From contig CANGYA010000006.1 of the NCBI GenBank assembly GCA_947457925.1, forward strand, positions 1 through 52,411: a DNA stretch of 52,411 nt. The letters run 5' to 3'. Positions 44,330 through 52,209 of this stretch are shown piece after piece (positions within the stretch are counted from its first letter, which is position 1; each line of letters starts with the position of its first letter). The notes beneath the pieces are model-generated. The model searched no databases. It saw only the letters and a program-made list of their open reading frames with translations, and had not been told where the DNA came from. A program made the translations under genes and the position numbers. This DNA comes from Cytophagales bacterium (GTDB taxonomy: Bacteria > Bacteroidota > Bacteroidia > Cytophagales > Thermoflexibacteraceae).

Positions 44330-44772
44330 TTAAACATCTATCAACTCATCTCCTTGTTCCAACATTCCTGCTACTTCATATACTATTACGCCCTTACTAC
44401 TCACTTTGAGGTTCAACATTCCTTTTTCCTGCATTTTATTCAATAGTTTGTCAGCTTCTGAGGCACTTAATAAAGTAGTAACAGAACTTGCTTGAGCTAC
44501 GGTAATTCGTCCACCACTTTTCAAAGCTAAATCCCAAATCAATTTTTTCTTTTCATATAACCTTTGTTCTTTTAAATTCTTTTGGGCAGTATAAACTAAC
44601 CATACACCCGAAACTACAGGCAAAAACCCATAAAAAACACCAAAGAAAGAAAACTTGCTAATGTTTCTTTCCCTTCATTGAGCTGTACGACTCCGCCAAA
44701 AGGAAGAAAAGCACCCAATACAATGAATCCGATACCACAATAGTAGCGTAAATGTTGCGAAAGTTTCATCAT
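44330..44772 (-). pseudogene. Two-TM protein with winged-helix-like tail, frameshifted
   Basis: From ATG 44772 the frame reads KLSQHLRYYCGIGFIVLGAF, then FLSLVFF, and stops. The -1 frame continues YGFLPVVSGVWLVYTAQKNL, then EKKKLIWDLALKSGGRITVA and helices to the stop at 44330. Adding one base to the six-A run (44632-44637 on +) joins them into 147 aa; the span is 3n-1. Two membrane segments lie at about 12-32 and 47-68. The tail (ALKSGGRITVAQASSVTTLL then KLLNKMQEKGML) looks like a helix-turn-helix fold. I do not know the family's function. Confidence 0.7.
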
Positions 44773-44806
44773 TGAAAAATGATTGTAAAAAATAAAGCAT
44801 TGTACC

Positions 44807-44971
44807 TGTAGAACGGACTTCAGTCCGTTTTTATATATTATTAGGTAAGTAAGTGGAAATAACTAAAGTGCATTCGCCTTTAGGCGAATAACTTGATAGT
44901 CAATGTATTCGCCTAAAGGTGAATGTACTATTTTCTTGTCCGAATAGCATTGGATTAAAGTCCGTTCTACA
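44807..44971. repeat. Composite nested palindrome, 165 bp
   Basis: Outer arms TGTAGAACGGACTTCAGTCC (from 44807 to 44827) and their complement at 44951-44971 match at 18 of 21, differing by transitions. Inside lie inverted ATTCGCC palindromes (44871-44890 and 44906-44925). Thus one palindrome family sits inside another. Confidence 0.7.
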
Positions 44972-45158
44972 TTGTTTGACGTTACGTTCAGGTATAAATA
45001 TTTCGTTCCTTCTTTCAAAATCTATCAATGATATTTTATTTCTTTGGAAACCATAAATAAATACCAAAGCACAATGATTAATTAGTAAACTTTAAATTAA
45101 AAATTATTTTAAGTCATTAATTAGCAATAAGTAAGAGTAACTAATTAATTGATAATAT

Positions 45159-45253
45159 TGTAGCACAGACTTTAGTCGGGGATGCCTAATCTGTAAGTAT
45201 TTGATTATCAAAAAATTACATACTATGAGTCCCCGACTAAAGTCTGTGCTACA
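45159..45253. repeat. Complete palindrome, 24-bp perfect arms
   Basis: Arms 45159-45182 and 45230-45253 are perfect reverse complements, of the TGTAGCACAGACTTTAGTC family. The tip differs from other copies (GGGGA in place of TGTG) but the change is mirrored in both arms. Confidence 0.85.
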
Positions 45254-45311
45254 TTTATTTTTTCCAATTACTTATATTGAAAAAAGTCTAATAGTACAGA
45301 CAGGAAAAAAC

Positions 45312-45353
45312 AAAAAACACCCACAACTTTCTTAACTGTTGTGGGTGTTTTTT
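45312..45353 (-). terminator. IHF/HU gene terminator
   Basis: AAAAAACACCCACAAC (45312-45327) pairs with GTTGTGGGTGTTTTTT (45338-45353) perfectly over 16 bp. The stop codon lies at the stem's edge. On the - strand it ends in a T-run, the form of a Rho-independent terminator. Confidence 0.85.
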
Positions 45354-45672
45354 AGTCCATTTCTTCTTCGGCTTCATTTGCCAAAGCAACTTTATCACTA
45401 CTTTTAATCTTTTCAATAAACACTTTGGCAGGTTTAAAGCTGGGTACATAGTGTTCTTTGATTTCGATAGCAACTTTTTTAGAGATGTTACGCCCTATTT
45501 TGGCAGCACGTCTTTTATTGACAAAAGAACCAAATCCTCTGATGTAGATATTCCGTCCTTCTGCCATATTGTTTTTCACAACAGTAAAAAATGCCTCAAC
45601 GGTAGTGGTAACGTCTTCTTTGCTGATACCTGTTTTGTCGGCTATCTCTGCGATGATGTCGGCTTTTGTCAC
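45352..45672 (-). CDS. IHF/HU-family DNA-binding protein
   Basis: 106 aa with a GTG start at 45672; an in-frame stop lies a few codons upstream, so no ATG is available. TKADIIAEIADKTGISKEDV opens the domain, GRNIYIRGFGSFVNKRRAAK is the DNA-bending beta-arm region with conserved GFGSF and RxxRxGRN-like text (RRAAKIGRNI), and FKPAK ends the domain. The C-terminus has an acidic tail (ANEAEEEMD). It bends or compacts DNA as a dimer. Strong promoter and terminator flank the gene, as expected for an abundant protein. Confidence 0.93.
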   Translation of the reverse strand: MTKADIIAEIADKTGISKEDVTTTVEAFFTVVKNNMAEGRNIYIRGFGSFVNKRRAAKIGRNISKKVAIEIKEHYVPSFKPAKVFIEKIKSSDKVALANEAEEEMD

Positions 45673-45725
45673 GTTATTGTCGGTTTAAAGGGTTATAAAC
45701 TGCTAATAATCAATACTTTCTGCTG

Positions 45726-45755
45726 CAAATATACAGTTCCTTTTCAGATTTGCAA
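45726..45755 (-). promoter_or_regulatory. Promoter for IHF/HU gene
   Basis: On the - strand TTG (45753-45755), 19 bases, then TATATTTG (45726-45733). An exact match to the Bacteroidetes consensus; start predicted near 45719. Confidence 0.7.
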
Positions 45756-45818
45756 ACATAATTGTAAGATTATTAGATAGTTAGCTTATTCATTGTCCAA
45801 AGTAAAGAAGAAAGCAAC

Positions 45819-46067
45819 TTAACCCACCAACGAATTGACCAAATCTATATACCCTTTTTCGGCATCTGCGTTGGCTGTTCCTTTGAGTTTTGCCCATGCG
45901 TCATACTTAGCTGCCCCTTTAAAATCAAACATACTTGGGCGTGAACCTTGCACATCGCCTTCGGTAGCTTGTTTATACAAGGCGTATAGTTTCAAAAGCA
46001 CGTCATTAGAAGGTGCATCTGACAAGGTTTTAATTTTTTCTGCTGCGTTTTTGAATGCGTCTGACAT
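45819..46067 (-). CDS. Acyl-CoA-binding protein
   Basis: 82 aa. Four-helix ACBP fold that binds long-chain acyl-CoA in the cytoplasm. LLKLYALYKQATEGDVQGSR and FDFKGAAKYDAWAKLKG are the family signatures, including Tyr/Lys ligands of the CoA phosphate. Slightly shorter than eukaryotic ACBP (86-90 aa). A TATATTTG box lies upstream at 46181-46188. A functional link with the carboxylase 2 kb away is possible but not shown. Confidence 0.93.
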   Translation of the reverse strand: MSDAFKNAAEKIKTLSDAPSNDVLLKLYALYKQATEGDVQGSRPSMFDFKGAAKYDAWAKLKGTANADAEKGYIDLVNSLVG

Positions 46068-46180
46068 AAGAAAGATGATTAAAATGTGAAAGAATAAGAT
46101 TTTTGAAACCCCACCTTTCCCTCCACACTTTGAGAGGGTTTTGTAAGGTTACTTAAAAGTTTTTGCTGCAAACTTCTTTA

Positions 46181-46188
46181 CAAATATA
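46181..46188 (-). promoter_or_regulatory. -7 box (TATATTTG) for ACBP gene
   Basis: TATATTTG on the - strand, 114 bases before the ATG at 46067. No TTG at -33. Confidence 0.4.
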
Positions 46189-46228
46189 ACAAAATTATAG
46201 GGATTGTATAAGGTATGATTAAAAGCCT

Positions 46229-46236
46229 TAATTTTG
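46229..46236 (+). promoter_or_regulatory. -7 box (TAATTTTG) for TMTC-like gene
   Basis: TAATTTTG fits TAnnTTTG and lies 28 bases before the ATG at 46265; TTG at 46204-46206 gives a 22-base spacing, somewhat long. Confidence 0.4.
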
Positions 46237-46264
46237 CAGCCTAAAAAATTAATTGAACCCCAAC

Positions 46265-47941
46265 ATGAAAAAGAATACCATTTATATTAGTGCCTTACTG
46301 TTGTTTGTGGCTGCCCTGTTCCTAAATACATTGGGCAACCAGTTTGTCAATTATGATGACGACCAATTTATCTTGAATAACTCTTTGATTAGAGAGTTTT
46401 CATTCAAAAGTATTTACGATATTTTCGTTACTTACTGGGATTTTTCTACCGTTTACAGACCCTTAGTTTATACGGCTTATGCCTTAGAATACCAATTATG
46501 GGGGCTTTCGCCTACAGGCTACCACTTGGCAAGTTTGTTGTTACACTTGGTCAATGTCTTTTTGTGTTTCAAACTCACCCAAAAATTGTCGGGTACAAGT
46601 TCTTTGGCGGTGGTCGTGGCTTTGTTATTTGCTATTCACCCTATGCGAACAGAGTCTGTGGCGTGGGCATTGGCACAAGCAGACGTATTGTATGCAAGTT
46701 TCTTTCTGTTCGGTTTGTGGGCTTATCTAAAATCTTTTGAAAACCCCAATCAGTTGCCAATTTCTGCCAAAAGACTGCATATCATTACATTCATAGCTTT
46801 TTTAGGGGCTGTTTTCTCAAAACCTACGGCTATTGTCTTTCCTGCGGTGCTTACGTTGTTGGACTTGTATAAAGGTAAAGAAATAGGTAATTTTTCACAA
46901 AATAGTTTTCAAACCATTATTCGTTCTACGGTAGGTAAACTTCATTTTTGGGTCGTGAGTGCAGGTATGGCTATTATTACGGTCATGGTACAAAGCAAAT
47001 TTCCTGCAATTACGGTCAATCAATTTTCGTTTTTGGAAAAAATCGTAGTTGTTTTCTATTCAATTTCTTTTTATCTCCTCAAATTGTTTTTGCCTATGGG
47101 CAACAATCCGCATGTATTGTTCCCCACACAATTAGAGTTTCAACATCACTTGATTGCCTTGTTATTGCCCACAGTCATAGCCCTACTATTTTTCTTCAAA
47201 TCTCAACGCAATATTACTCTTTTCGGCTTTTTGTTTTTCTTTCTCAATATTATTTTGGTAGCCAATATCATGGGCTTTGGACGTACCATTGTGGCAGACA
47301 GATACACTTATTTGCCTCATATTGGTTTGCTTTGGGCTATTTTATTACCTATTTGGGAAAAAAACAAACAATCTATGGTTTTATGGGGTGTAATAGGTGT
47401 GTACGGAGTTTGGTGTAGTTTCAGCACCTTCAAACAGAATACAGTTTGGTTCAATAGTTATACATTATGGAACACCGTAATTACCCACCAACCCACTAAC
47501 CATTTGGCGTATTTTTCGAGGGCAAATATGTTTAGAATGGAAAACAAATTGGCAGAGGCACAGCTCGACTATGACAGAGCCATTAGCCTACAAACCCAAG
47601 ACCACACCTATTACACCAATAGAGCTTTGACCAAAACAGCTTTGCAAGATTTTACAGGAGCAAAGGCAGATTTTGATAAAGCATTGAGTATCAACCCTTA
47701 CAGTTCGGATATTTATAAAAACAGAGCTTTGTTCTTTTATTTTACCAATAATTTTGCTGCTGCCGAACAAGATTTGACTAAGGCGTTGAGCATCAGAACA
47801 GATGACCCCGAAATTTATCACTACAGAGGTATTATGTCGTTTCAGTTAGGCAAGCAAGAACAAGCCTGTGAGGATTGGAGAAAAGCAGCCCAAATGAATT
47901 TTCAGGAGAGTATAGATATGATGGTGGGAAGGTGTCAATAA
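46265..47941 (+). CDS. TMTC-like multi-spanning membrane protein with TPRs
   Basis: 558 aa from the ATG at 46265; a TTG four codons upstream is the alternative. About 10-11 membrane segments (residues 5-400) follow the GT-C glycosyltransferase plan, with an acidic motif in the first outside loop (VNYDDDQFIL) and HPMRTESVAWALAQADVLYA, both characteristic of TMTC-type O-mannosyltransferase relatives. Four tetratricopeptide repeats (about 420-555) close the protein. Probably transfers a sugar from a polyprenyl donor to an exported protein. Ends at the hairpin 47957-47989. Confidence 0.85.
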   Translation: MKKNTIYISALLLFVAALFLNTLGNQFVNYDDDQFILNNSLIREFSFKSIYDIFVTYWDFSTVYRPLVYTAYALEYQLWGLSPTGYHLASLLLHLVNVFLCFKLTQKLSGTSSLAVVVALLFAIHPMRTESVAWALAQADVLYASFFLFGLWAYLKSFENPNQLPISAKRLHIITFIAFLGAVFSKPTAIVFPAVLTLLDLYKGKEIGNFSQNSFQTIIRSTVGKLHFWVVSAGMAIITVMVQSKFPAITVNQFSFLEKIVVVFYSISFYLLKLFLPMGNNPHVLFPTQLEFQHHLIALLLPTVIALLFFFKSQRNITLFGFLFFFLNIILVANIMGFGRTIVADRYTYLPHIGLLWAILLPIWEKNKQSMVLWGVIGVYGVWCSFSTFKQNTVWFNSYTLWNTVITHQPTNHLAYFSRANMFRMENKLAEAQLDYDRAISLQTQDHTYYTNRALTKTALQDFTGAKADFDKALSINPYSSDIYKNRALFFYFTNNFAAAEQDLTKALSIRTDDPEIYHYRGIMSFQLGKQEQACEDWRKAAQMNFQESIDMMVGRCQ

Positions 47942-47956
47942 TTCAAGGAAGTTTTG

Positions 47957-47989
47957 AACCTCACACAGACTACAAGTCTTTGTGAGGTT
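47957..47989 (+). terminator. Hairpin after TMTC-like gene
   Basis: AACCTCACACAGACT (47957-47971) pairs with AGTCTTTGTGAGGTT (47975-47989) with one mismatch, 15 bases past the stop. Confidence 0.7.
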
Positions 47990-48056
47990 AGTTTTATAGA
48001 ACAACGAATAGTGCTAAAATGTACAAACTATTGGTAAATAAATATCAGCTAAACTT

Positions 48057-48103
48057 AAAATCATTAGCCCTAACATTTTAAGAGCTATAGGGCTAATGAT
48101 TTT
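48057..48103 (-). terminator. Hairpin after DUF262/DUF1524 gene
   Basis: Arms 48057-48072 and 48088-48103 pair perfectly over 16 bp around a 15-base loop, 10 bases past the stop of the - strand gene. Confidence 0.75.
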
Positions 48104-48113
48104 CAAGAGTATC

Positions 48114-50162
48114 TTAAAGAATTTCCACCTCAAAATGAAGATTAAGTTTTTCTGCAATACTTTGTAGGCGTTTTTGCTTGCTACTTAAACTTGCATGAGA
48201 ATTAAAAAAAACACCTTGGATTTCGACCAAACCTCTTTGCTGGACAACTTGTGTAAATGCAGTTTTATCTTTATTGGCTATGCCTTTAATAGCTAATAAA
48301 TGCCAAGTTGGTGTTGCCAATGAATACATTTTTTGTAAGGCATTGATAAATTGTGCTTTTTGATTTTTGCCTTCCACAAGCTCACCTTCTACTTTCCACA
48401 CATACTCCGTACTATCTTGAGCATTGGCAGCATTCGGCAATAATTTGATGATTTGGTCTGCTATAAACTCTGTACGGTCTGTTATCTGTTGGCTTGTCCA
48501 TTGGTCTTGCGAAAAGTAATTTTCTCTTTCGTAGTTCCAAATTGTGTATTCTTGTAGTTTTGCTTTTTTCTCCGCAAAAGGTTTATTAGACAAACTCGAA
48601 TTTAGTTTTTGGGTCAGCAAAGTCAAATTACCAATCGTATTACTTAGCTTTTTAGTTTCCTCAAATTCCTCATCAGACAAATCACTTTGTTCTGCTTTTT
48701 GCGGAAAAATATGTTCTATGCTCAAATCTTCAAAATTTGTATAGCCCAATTTCCCTTCTGAATGTTGGTAAATTGCCAACCAAATAAGATAACGGACTAA
48801 ATCTCGTCTTCTATTTTCATATATTTCATATTCCAATAAACGACTCTTAAAGTCCTCGTCATTGTAAAATGGCGTAGCCTTTAACTTCACTATTTCATTA
48901 GCAATCTTTTGAGGTAATTCATTTTCATCTTCAAAATTCTCTAACAATTTGATAAGTGTAGGTAAGGTTTTATTCGGAAATTTCCGTTCATGTACCACCA
49001 AACGCAATGTGTAAGAAGCCAAAAGTAAAATAATGTTCTCCAACGTATCTTTCTGTATTTTCTTGTTGTCAAACAATTCAAAAGCCTTTAAAATCAAAGG
49101 TGTGGAAACAAAAACATCACAATAGTTAATAATTTTTAGCCCAATTTTTATAGTAGAATTATATTTGATAACATCTATTTTATCAGGAAAAATGATAATA
49201 TCAAAAAAATTTTTATACTTTTTCAATTTATCAAACAGGGCAGCAATAGAATTATTCTCTAAAAACTTAGTTAAAAACTCTTTCATTTCAGGATAAATAC
49301 GGTCTTGATGAATCGTATCTGGACGAGTTACGTTGGCAAATAAAAAGTATTTTAAAAAATTAGAGAAACTGTGTTTGATTTTCTGTTCTGCCAAATCCTC
49401 AAAATATTTTTCTAATGGATACCAATTATTTTCGTACACCTGCATTTCACCAACTTTCTTGATTTGAGGCATCATAAACAAATAATTGCGTATTAAATCA
49501 CTGCTATCCAACTGTTTACCACGAGAGTTAAGAGTTTCGAAAATCGTATTTGCGTCTTCGTTTTCCTCTAATTCTATGTCTATAAAATTTAGATTTTGAG
49601 TAAGTTTATCAAAAATTGTTCCTTCAAAATCTTCTGTTGGCTGAAACTTTTTATTGAACTCATTTAACTCTTTCTCAAAAAAATTAACCACTTCAACTAA
49701 GGTCTTTTCTTGAATTTCAGCAGGTACAAAATTTTCTTTATAAAAACCTAATACAAGATTTTCAAATTCTTTAAGGTTGTTATTCTTATTACTAAGTTTA
49801 AATCGTGTTTCTTGCGACCCGTCACGTTTAGTAACCACAAGGTAGTCTTTAATGATATTTTCATAAAAATATTTATTCCCTACATTATGTTTTTTAGTCC
49901 ATTTTGCCAATGCCAACAACAACAAAGAAATCGTTGTCAATCTCTGTTGTCCGTCAATTACAATTAGCTCTAAGCCTTTTTTTTGAATGACAACAGAGCC
50001 AATAAAGTGGTGTGTATTTTTATCAATTACTAATTTGAGGTCGTTGAAAAGTTCTTCCCAATTTTCCTTTTCCCAACTGTAAGCTCTTTGGAAAGGCGGA
50101 ATCACAAAATTAATTCCTTGAATGGGCATTTTTGAGTGAATGGAGGCTTTGTTTACGTGCAT
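48114..50162 (-). CDS. Fused DUF262-DUF1524 (GmrSD-like) nuclease
   Basis: 682 aa from the ATG at 50162. The frame runs 48 codons further to 50306, but that part is antisense to the palindrome at 50251 and looks spurious. N-terminal DUF262 (GmrS-like): FVIPPFQRAYSWEKENWEEL and VIDGQQRLTTISLLLLAL, the DGQQR motif of the nucleotide-binding ParB-like fold. C-terminal DUF1524 (GmrD-like): LSIEHIFPQ, the HNH His, and NTIGNLTLLTQKLNSSLSN, the HNH Asn region. About 95 residues beyond (from ENYFSQDQWTSQQ) form a small unassigned domain. Family members cut modified or foreign DNA (GmrSD, BrxU, SspE). No methylase or phosphorothioation genes are adjacent, so it appears to be a stand-alone defence gene. 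Confidence 0.9.
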   Translation of the reverse strand: MHVNKASIHSKMPIQGINFVIPPFQRAYSWEKENWEELFNDLKLVIDKNTHHFIGSVVIQKKGLELIVIDGQQRLTTISLLLLALAKWTKKHNVGNKYFYENIIKDYLVVTKRDGSQETRFKLSNKNNNLKEFENLVLGFYKENFVPAEIQEKTLVEVVNFFEKELNEFNKKFQPTEDFEGTIFDKLTQNLNFIDIELEENEDANTIFETLNSRGKQLDSSDLIRNYLFMMPQIKKVGEMQVYENNWYPLEKYFEDLAEQKIKHSFSNFLKYFLFANVTRPDTIHQDRIYPEMKEFLTKFLENNSIAALFDKLKKYKNFFDIIIFPDKIDVIKYNSTIKIGLKIINYCDVFVSTPLILKAFELFDNKKIQKDTLENIILLLASYTLRLVVHERKFPNKTLPTLIKLLENFEDENELPQKIANEIVKLKATPFYNDEDFKSRLLEYEIYENRRRDLVRYLIWLAIYQHSEGKLGYTNFEDLSIEHIFPQKAEQSDLSDEEFEETKKLSNTIGNLTLLTQKLNSSLSNKPFAEKKAKLQEYTIWNYERENYFSQDQWTSQQITDRTEFIADQIIKLLPNAANAQDSTEYVWKVEGELVEGKNQKAQFINALQKMYSLATPTWHLLAIKGIANKDKTAFTQVVQQRGLVEIQGVFFNSHASLSSKQKRLQSIAEKLNLHFEVEIL

Positions 50163-50250
50163 AAATTTTATTAGTTCAAAACACCTGAAATAAACAAAAG
50201 ATTGCTTGTTTAAAAAAATAAAACTAACAAAATTATTTTTAGAATAGAGG

Positions 50251-50351
50251 TTATTAAGGTCTGTAGCATAGACTTTAGTCTGTGCCTGTAATACATTGCT
50301 AATCAAGTAATTACTACACAGACTAAAGTCTATGTTACAAAACCTTAATAA
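50251..50351. repeat. Complete 101-bp palindrome of the TGTAGCATAGACTTTAGTCTGTG family
   Basis: Arms 50251-50284 and 50317-50351 are inverted over about 34 bases with few mismatches, extended beyond other copies by TTATTAAGGT at the outer ends. The core contains GCTAATCAAG. It lies between the DUF262 gene and the symporter promoter. Confidence 0.8.
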
Positions 50352-50428
50352 TCTCTAATAGTAATATTTTAATTAGACTTTCCTTCAACTACTTTATAGC
50401 CTTTTCTGGTTAAATTTCCTTAAGTCTT

Positions 50429-50458
50429 TTGTTACACTTTATATTACTTCTACCTTTA
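50429..50458 (+). promoter_or_regulatory. Promoter for sodium/solute symporter
   Basis: TTG at 50429-50431, 19 bases, then TACCTTTA at 50451-50458. It departs from TAnnTTTG only in the last base. The ATG follows at 50495. Confidence 0.5.
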
Positions 50459-50494
50459 CATACATAGTCGTATCTACTTTTTTATCACAAATTT

Positions 50495-52183
50495 ATGAGC
50501 CACTTAGACTGGATAGTATTATTTGCTACCCAACTTTACATTATTGGCTACGGTGCATACCGCAGCAGAGGTGCAAAAAAAGACATGAAAAGCTACTTAT
50601 TGGCAAACAACCAACTAAGTTGGCTCACCATAGGCATTTCTGTCATGGCAACGCAAGCAAGTGCCATTACGTTTTTGTCTATCCCCGGACAGGCTTTTTA
50701 TGACGGCATGGGTTTTGTTCAAATTTACTTTGGCTTGCCTTTGGCTACGGTGGTGCTTTGCCTTACTGTTGTGCCTATCTACAAAAAATTAGGGGTTTAC
50801 ACCGCCTACGAGTATCTGGAGCAACGGTTTGACCTCAAAACAAGGGCTTTGGGGGCTGTGCTGTTTTTGGTGCAGCGTGGACTCTCTACAGGCATTACCA
50901 TTTATGCCCCTTCTTTGGTACTTTCTACGGTGCTGCATTGGGATATTAATTGGACAATCATCATTACAGGCACTATCGTAACCATTTACACTGTTTTAGG
51001 TGGCACAAAAACCGTAAGCTATACCCAAATGCAACAAACTGCCATTATTTGGATTGGTATGTTTACAGCTACTTACATTCTTATTTCACACCTGCCCGAC
51101 AACCTTTCTGTAACAGACGTGGCTGCGGTAGCCCAAGAAATGGGTAAAATGGAATGGGTAAATTTCTCATTAGACCCTGCCAACAGATATACAATTTGGT
51201 CGGGACTATTAGGCGGATTCTTCTTGTCTTTGTCATATTTTGGCACAGACCAATCGCAAGTGCAACGGTATTTAGGCGGAGAAACTTTGAAAGAAAGTCG
51301 CATGGGTTTGATTATGAACGGCATTATCAAAATACCTATGCAGTTTTTTATCTTATTTATTGGTATTTTATTATTTGTTTTTTACCAATTTGCCCAACCC
51401 AAATTATTTTTTAATCAAAACGAAGTAGATGCCGTTTATCAGTCTTCTTACCAAACAGAATACCGTTTGTTAGAGCAAAAATTTGAGGCAACTGTTAAAG
51501 CAAAAAAAGAAAAAATAGTGGCTTATCAACAAGCCACAGATGAATTGGAAAAAGCCCAAATAGGCAAACAACTCAATACATTGGAGCAAGAAAGTAAGGA
51601 ACTTCGCAAAAAAGCCATAACCATTATCAAAGCTAACCACCCAAAGGCAGATGCCAAAGATTCGGACTATGTATTTATTAGCTTCATTATGAACTACTTA
51701 CCTATGGGGCTAATAGGCTTGTTGGTGTCCGTAATGATTTCCGCCTCTATGTCGTCCACTGCATCAGCCTTCAATGCCTTAGCCTCTACGAGTATTGTAG
51801 ATGTTTACAAAAGATTGATTCAACCCGCAGCCACCGAAGAACACTATGTAAAAGCCTCTAAGTTTTTTACTATTTTTTGGGGAGTTATCTGTATTTTCTT
51901 TGCAATTTTCGTGAGCCGTTTAGACAATATGGTGCAAGCTGTGAATATCTTAGGCTCTTTGTTTTATGGTACGGTATTGGGAATTTTCTTGGTAGCTTTT
52001 TACATAAAACACATTCGGGGCAATGCCGTATTTTGGGCTGCGGTAGTGTCTGAAGCTATTATATTAGCCAGTTTCTATTTCTTGGGCGACAAAATTGCCT
52101 ACTTGTGGTACAACTTGATAGGCTGCGTATTAGTGATGCTCTTGGCGTGGTTGTTTGAAACCTTGTACCCGAAAGAAACCTAA
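50495..52183 (+). CDS. Sodium:solute symporter (SSS family)
   Basis: 562 aa with about 13 membrane segments. SSS signatures: SYLLANNQLSWLTIGISVMA, SAITFLSIPGQ, GGTKTVSYTQMQQ and SYFGTDQSQVQRYL, the last being the core region with sodium-binding helix 8. Between about residues 305 and 395 lies a hydrophilic, coiled-coil-rich insertion (YRLLEQKFEATVKAKKEKIV then KAQIGKQLNTLEQESKELRK). Substrate unknown. Followed by an IS1-family end 26 bases after the stop. Confidence 0.92.
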   Translation: MSHLDWIVLFATQLYIIGYGAYRSRGAKKDMKSYLLANNQLSWLTIGISVMATQASAITFLSIPGQAFYDGMGFVQIYFGLPLATVVLCLTVVPIYKKLGVYTAYEYLEQRFDLKTRALGAVLFLVQRGLSTGITIYAPSLVLSTVLHWDINWTIIITGTIVTIYTVLGGTKTVSYTQMQQTAIIWIGMFTATYILISHLPDNLSVTDVAAVAQEMGKMEWVNFSLDPANRYTIWSGLLGGFFLSLSYFGTDQSQVQRYLGGETLKESRMGLIMNGIIKIPMQFFILFIGILLFVFYQFAQPKLFFNQNEVDAVYQSSYQTEYRLLEQKFEATVKAKKEKIVAYQQATDELEKAQIGKQLNTLEQESKELRKKAITIIKANHPKADAKDSDYVFISFIMNYLPMGLIGLLVSVMISASMSSTASAFNALASTSIVDVYKRLIQPAATEEHYVKASKFFTIFWGVICIFFAIFVSRLDNMVQAVNILGSLFYGTVLGIFLVAFYIKHIRGNAVFWAAVVSEAIILASFYFLGDKIAYLWYNLIGCVLVMLLAWLFETLYPKET

Positions 52184-52209
52184 TTGGGATAGTCTTGATT
52201 AAAAAATAT

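Larger units (their letters stand above)
44773..45311. other. Long intergenic region built of palindromes
   Basis: No gene is visible. It contains the nested composite repeat 44807-44971 and a complete palindrome at 45159-45253, separated by AT-rich sequence (45050-45158) with TTGATAAT motifs. No tRNA or structured RNA was recognised. Confidence 0.6.

Noticed and set aside
50163-50306. 48-residue N-terminal extension of the DUF262 gene
   Set aside because: It is antisense to the palindromic repeat and lacks homology; the ATG at 50162 gives a normal N-terminus.
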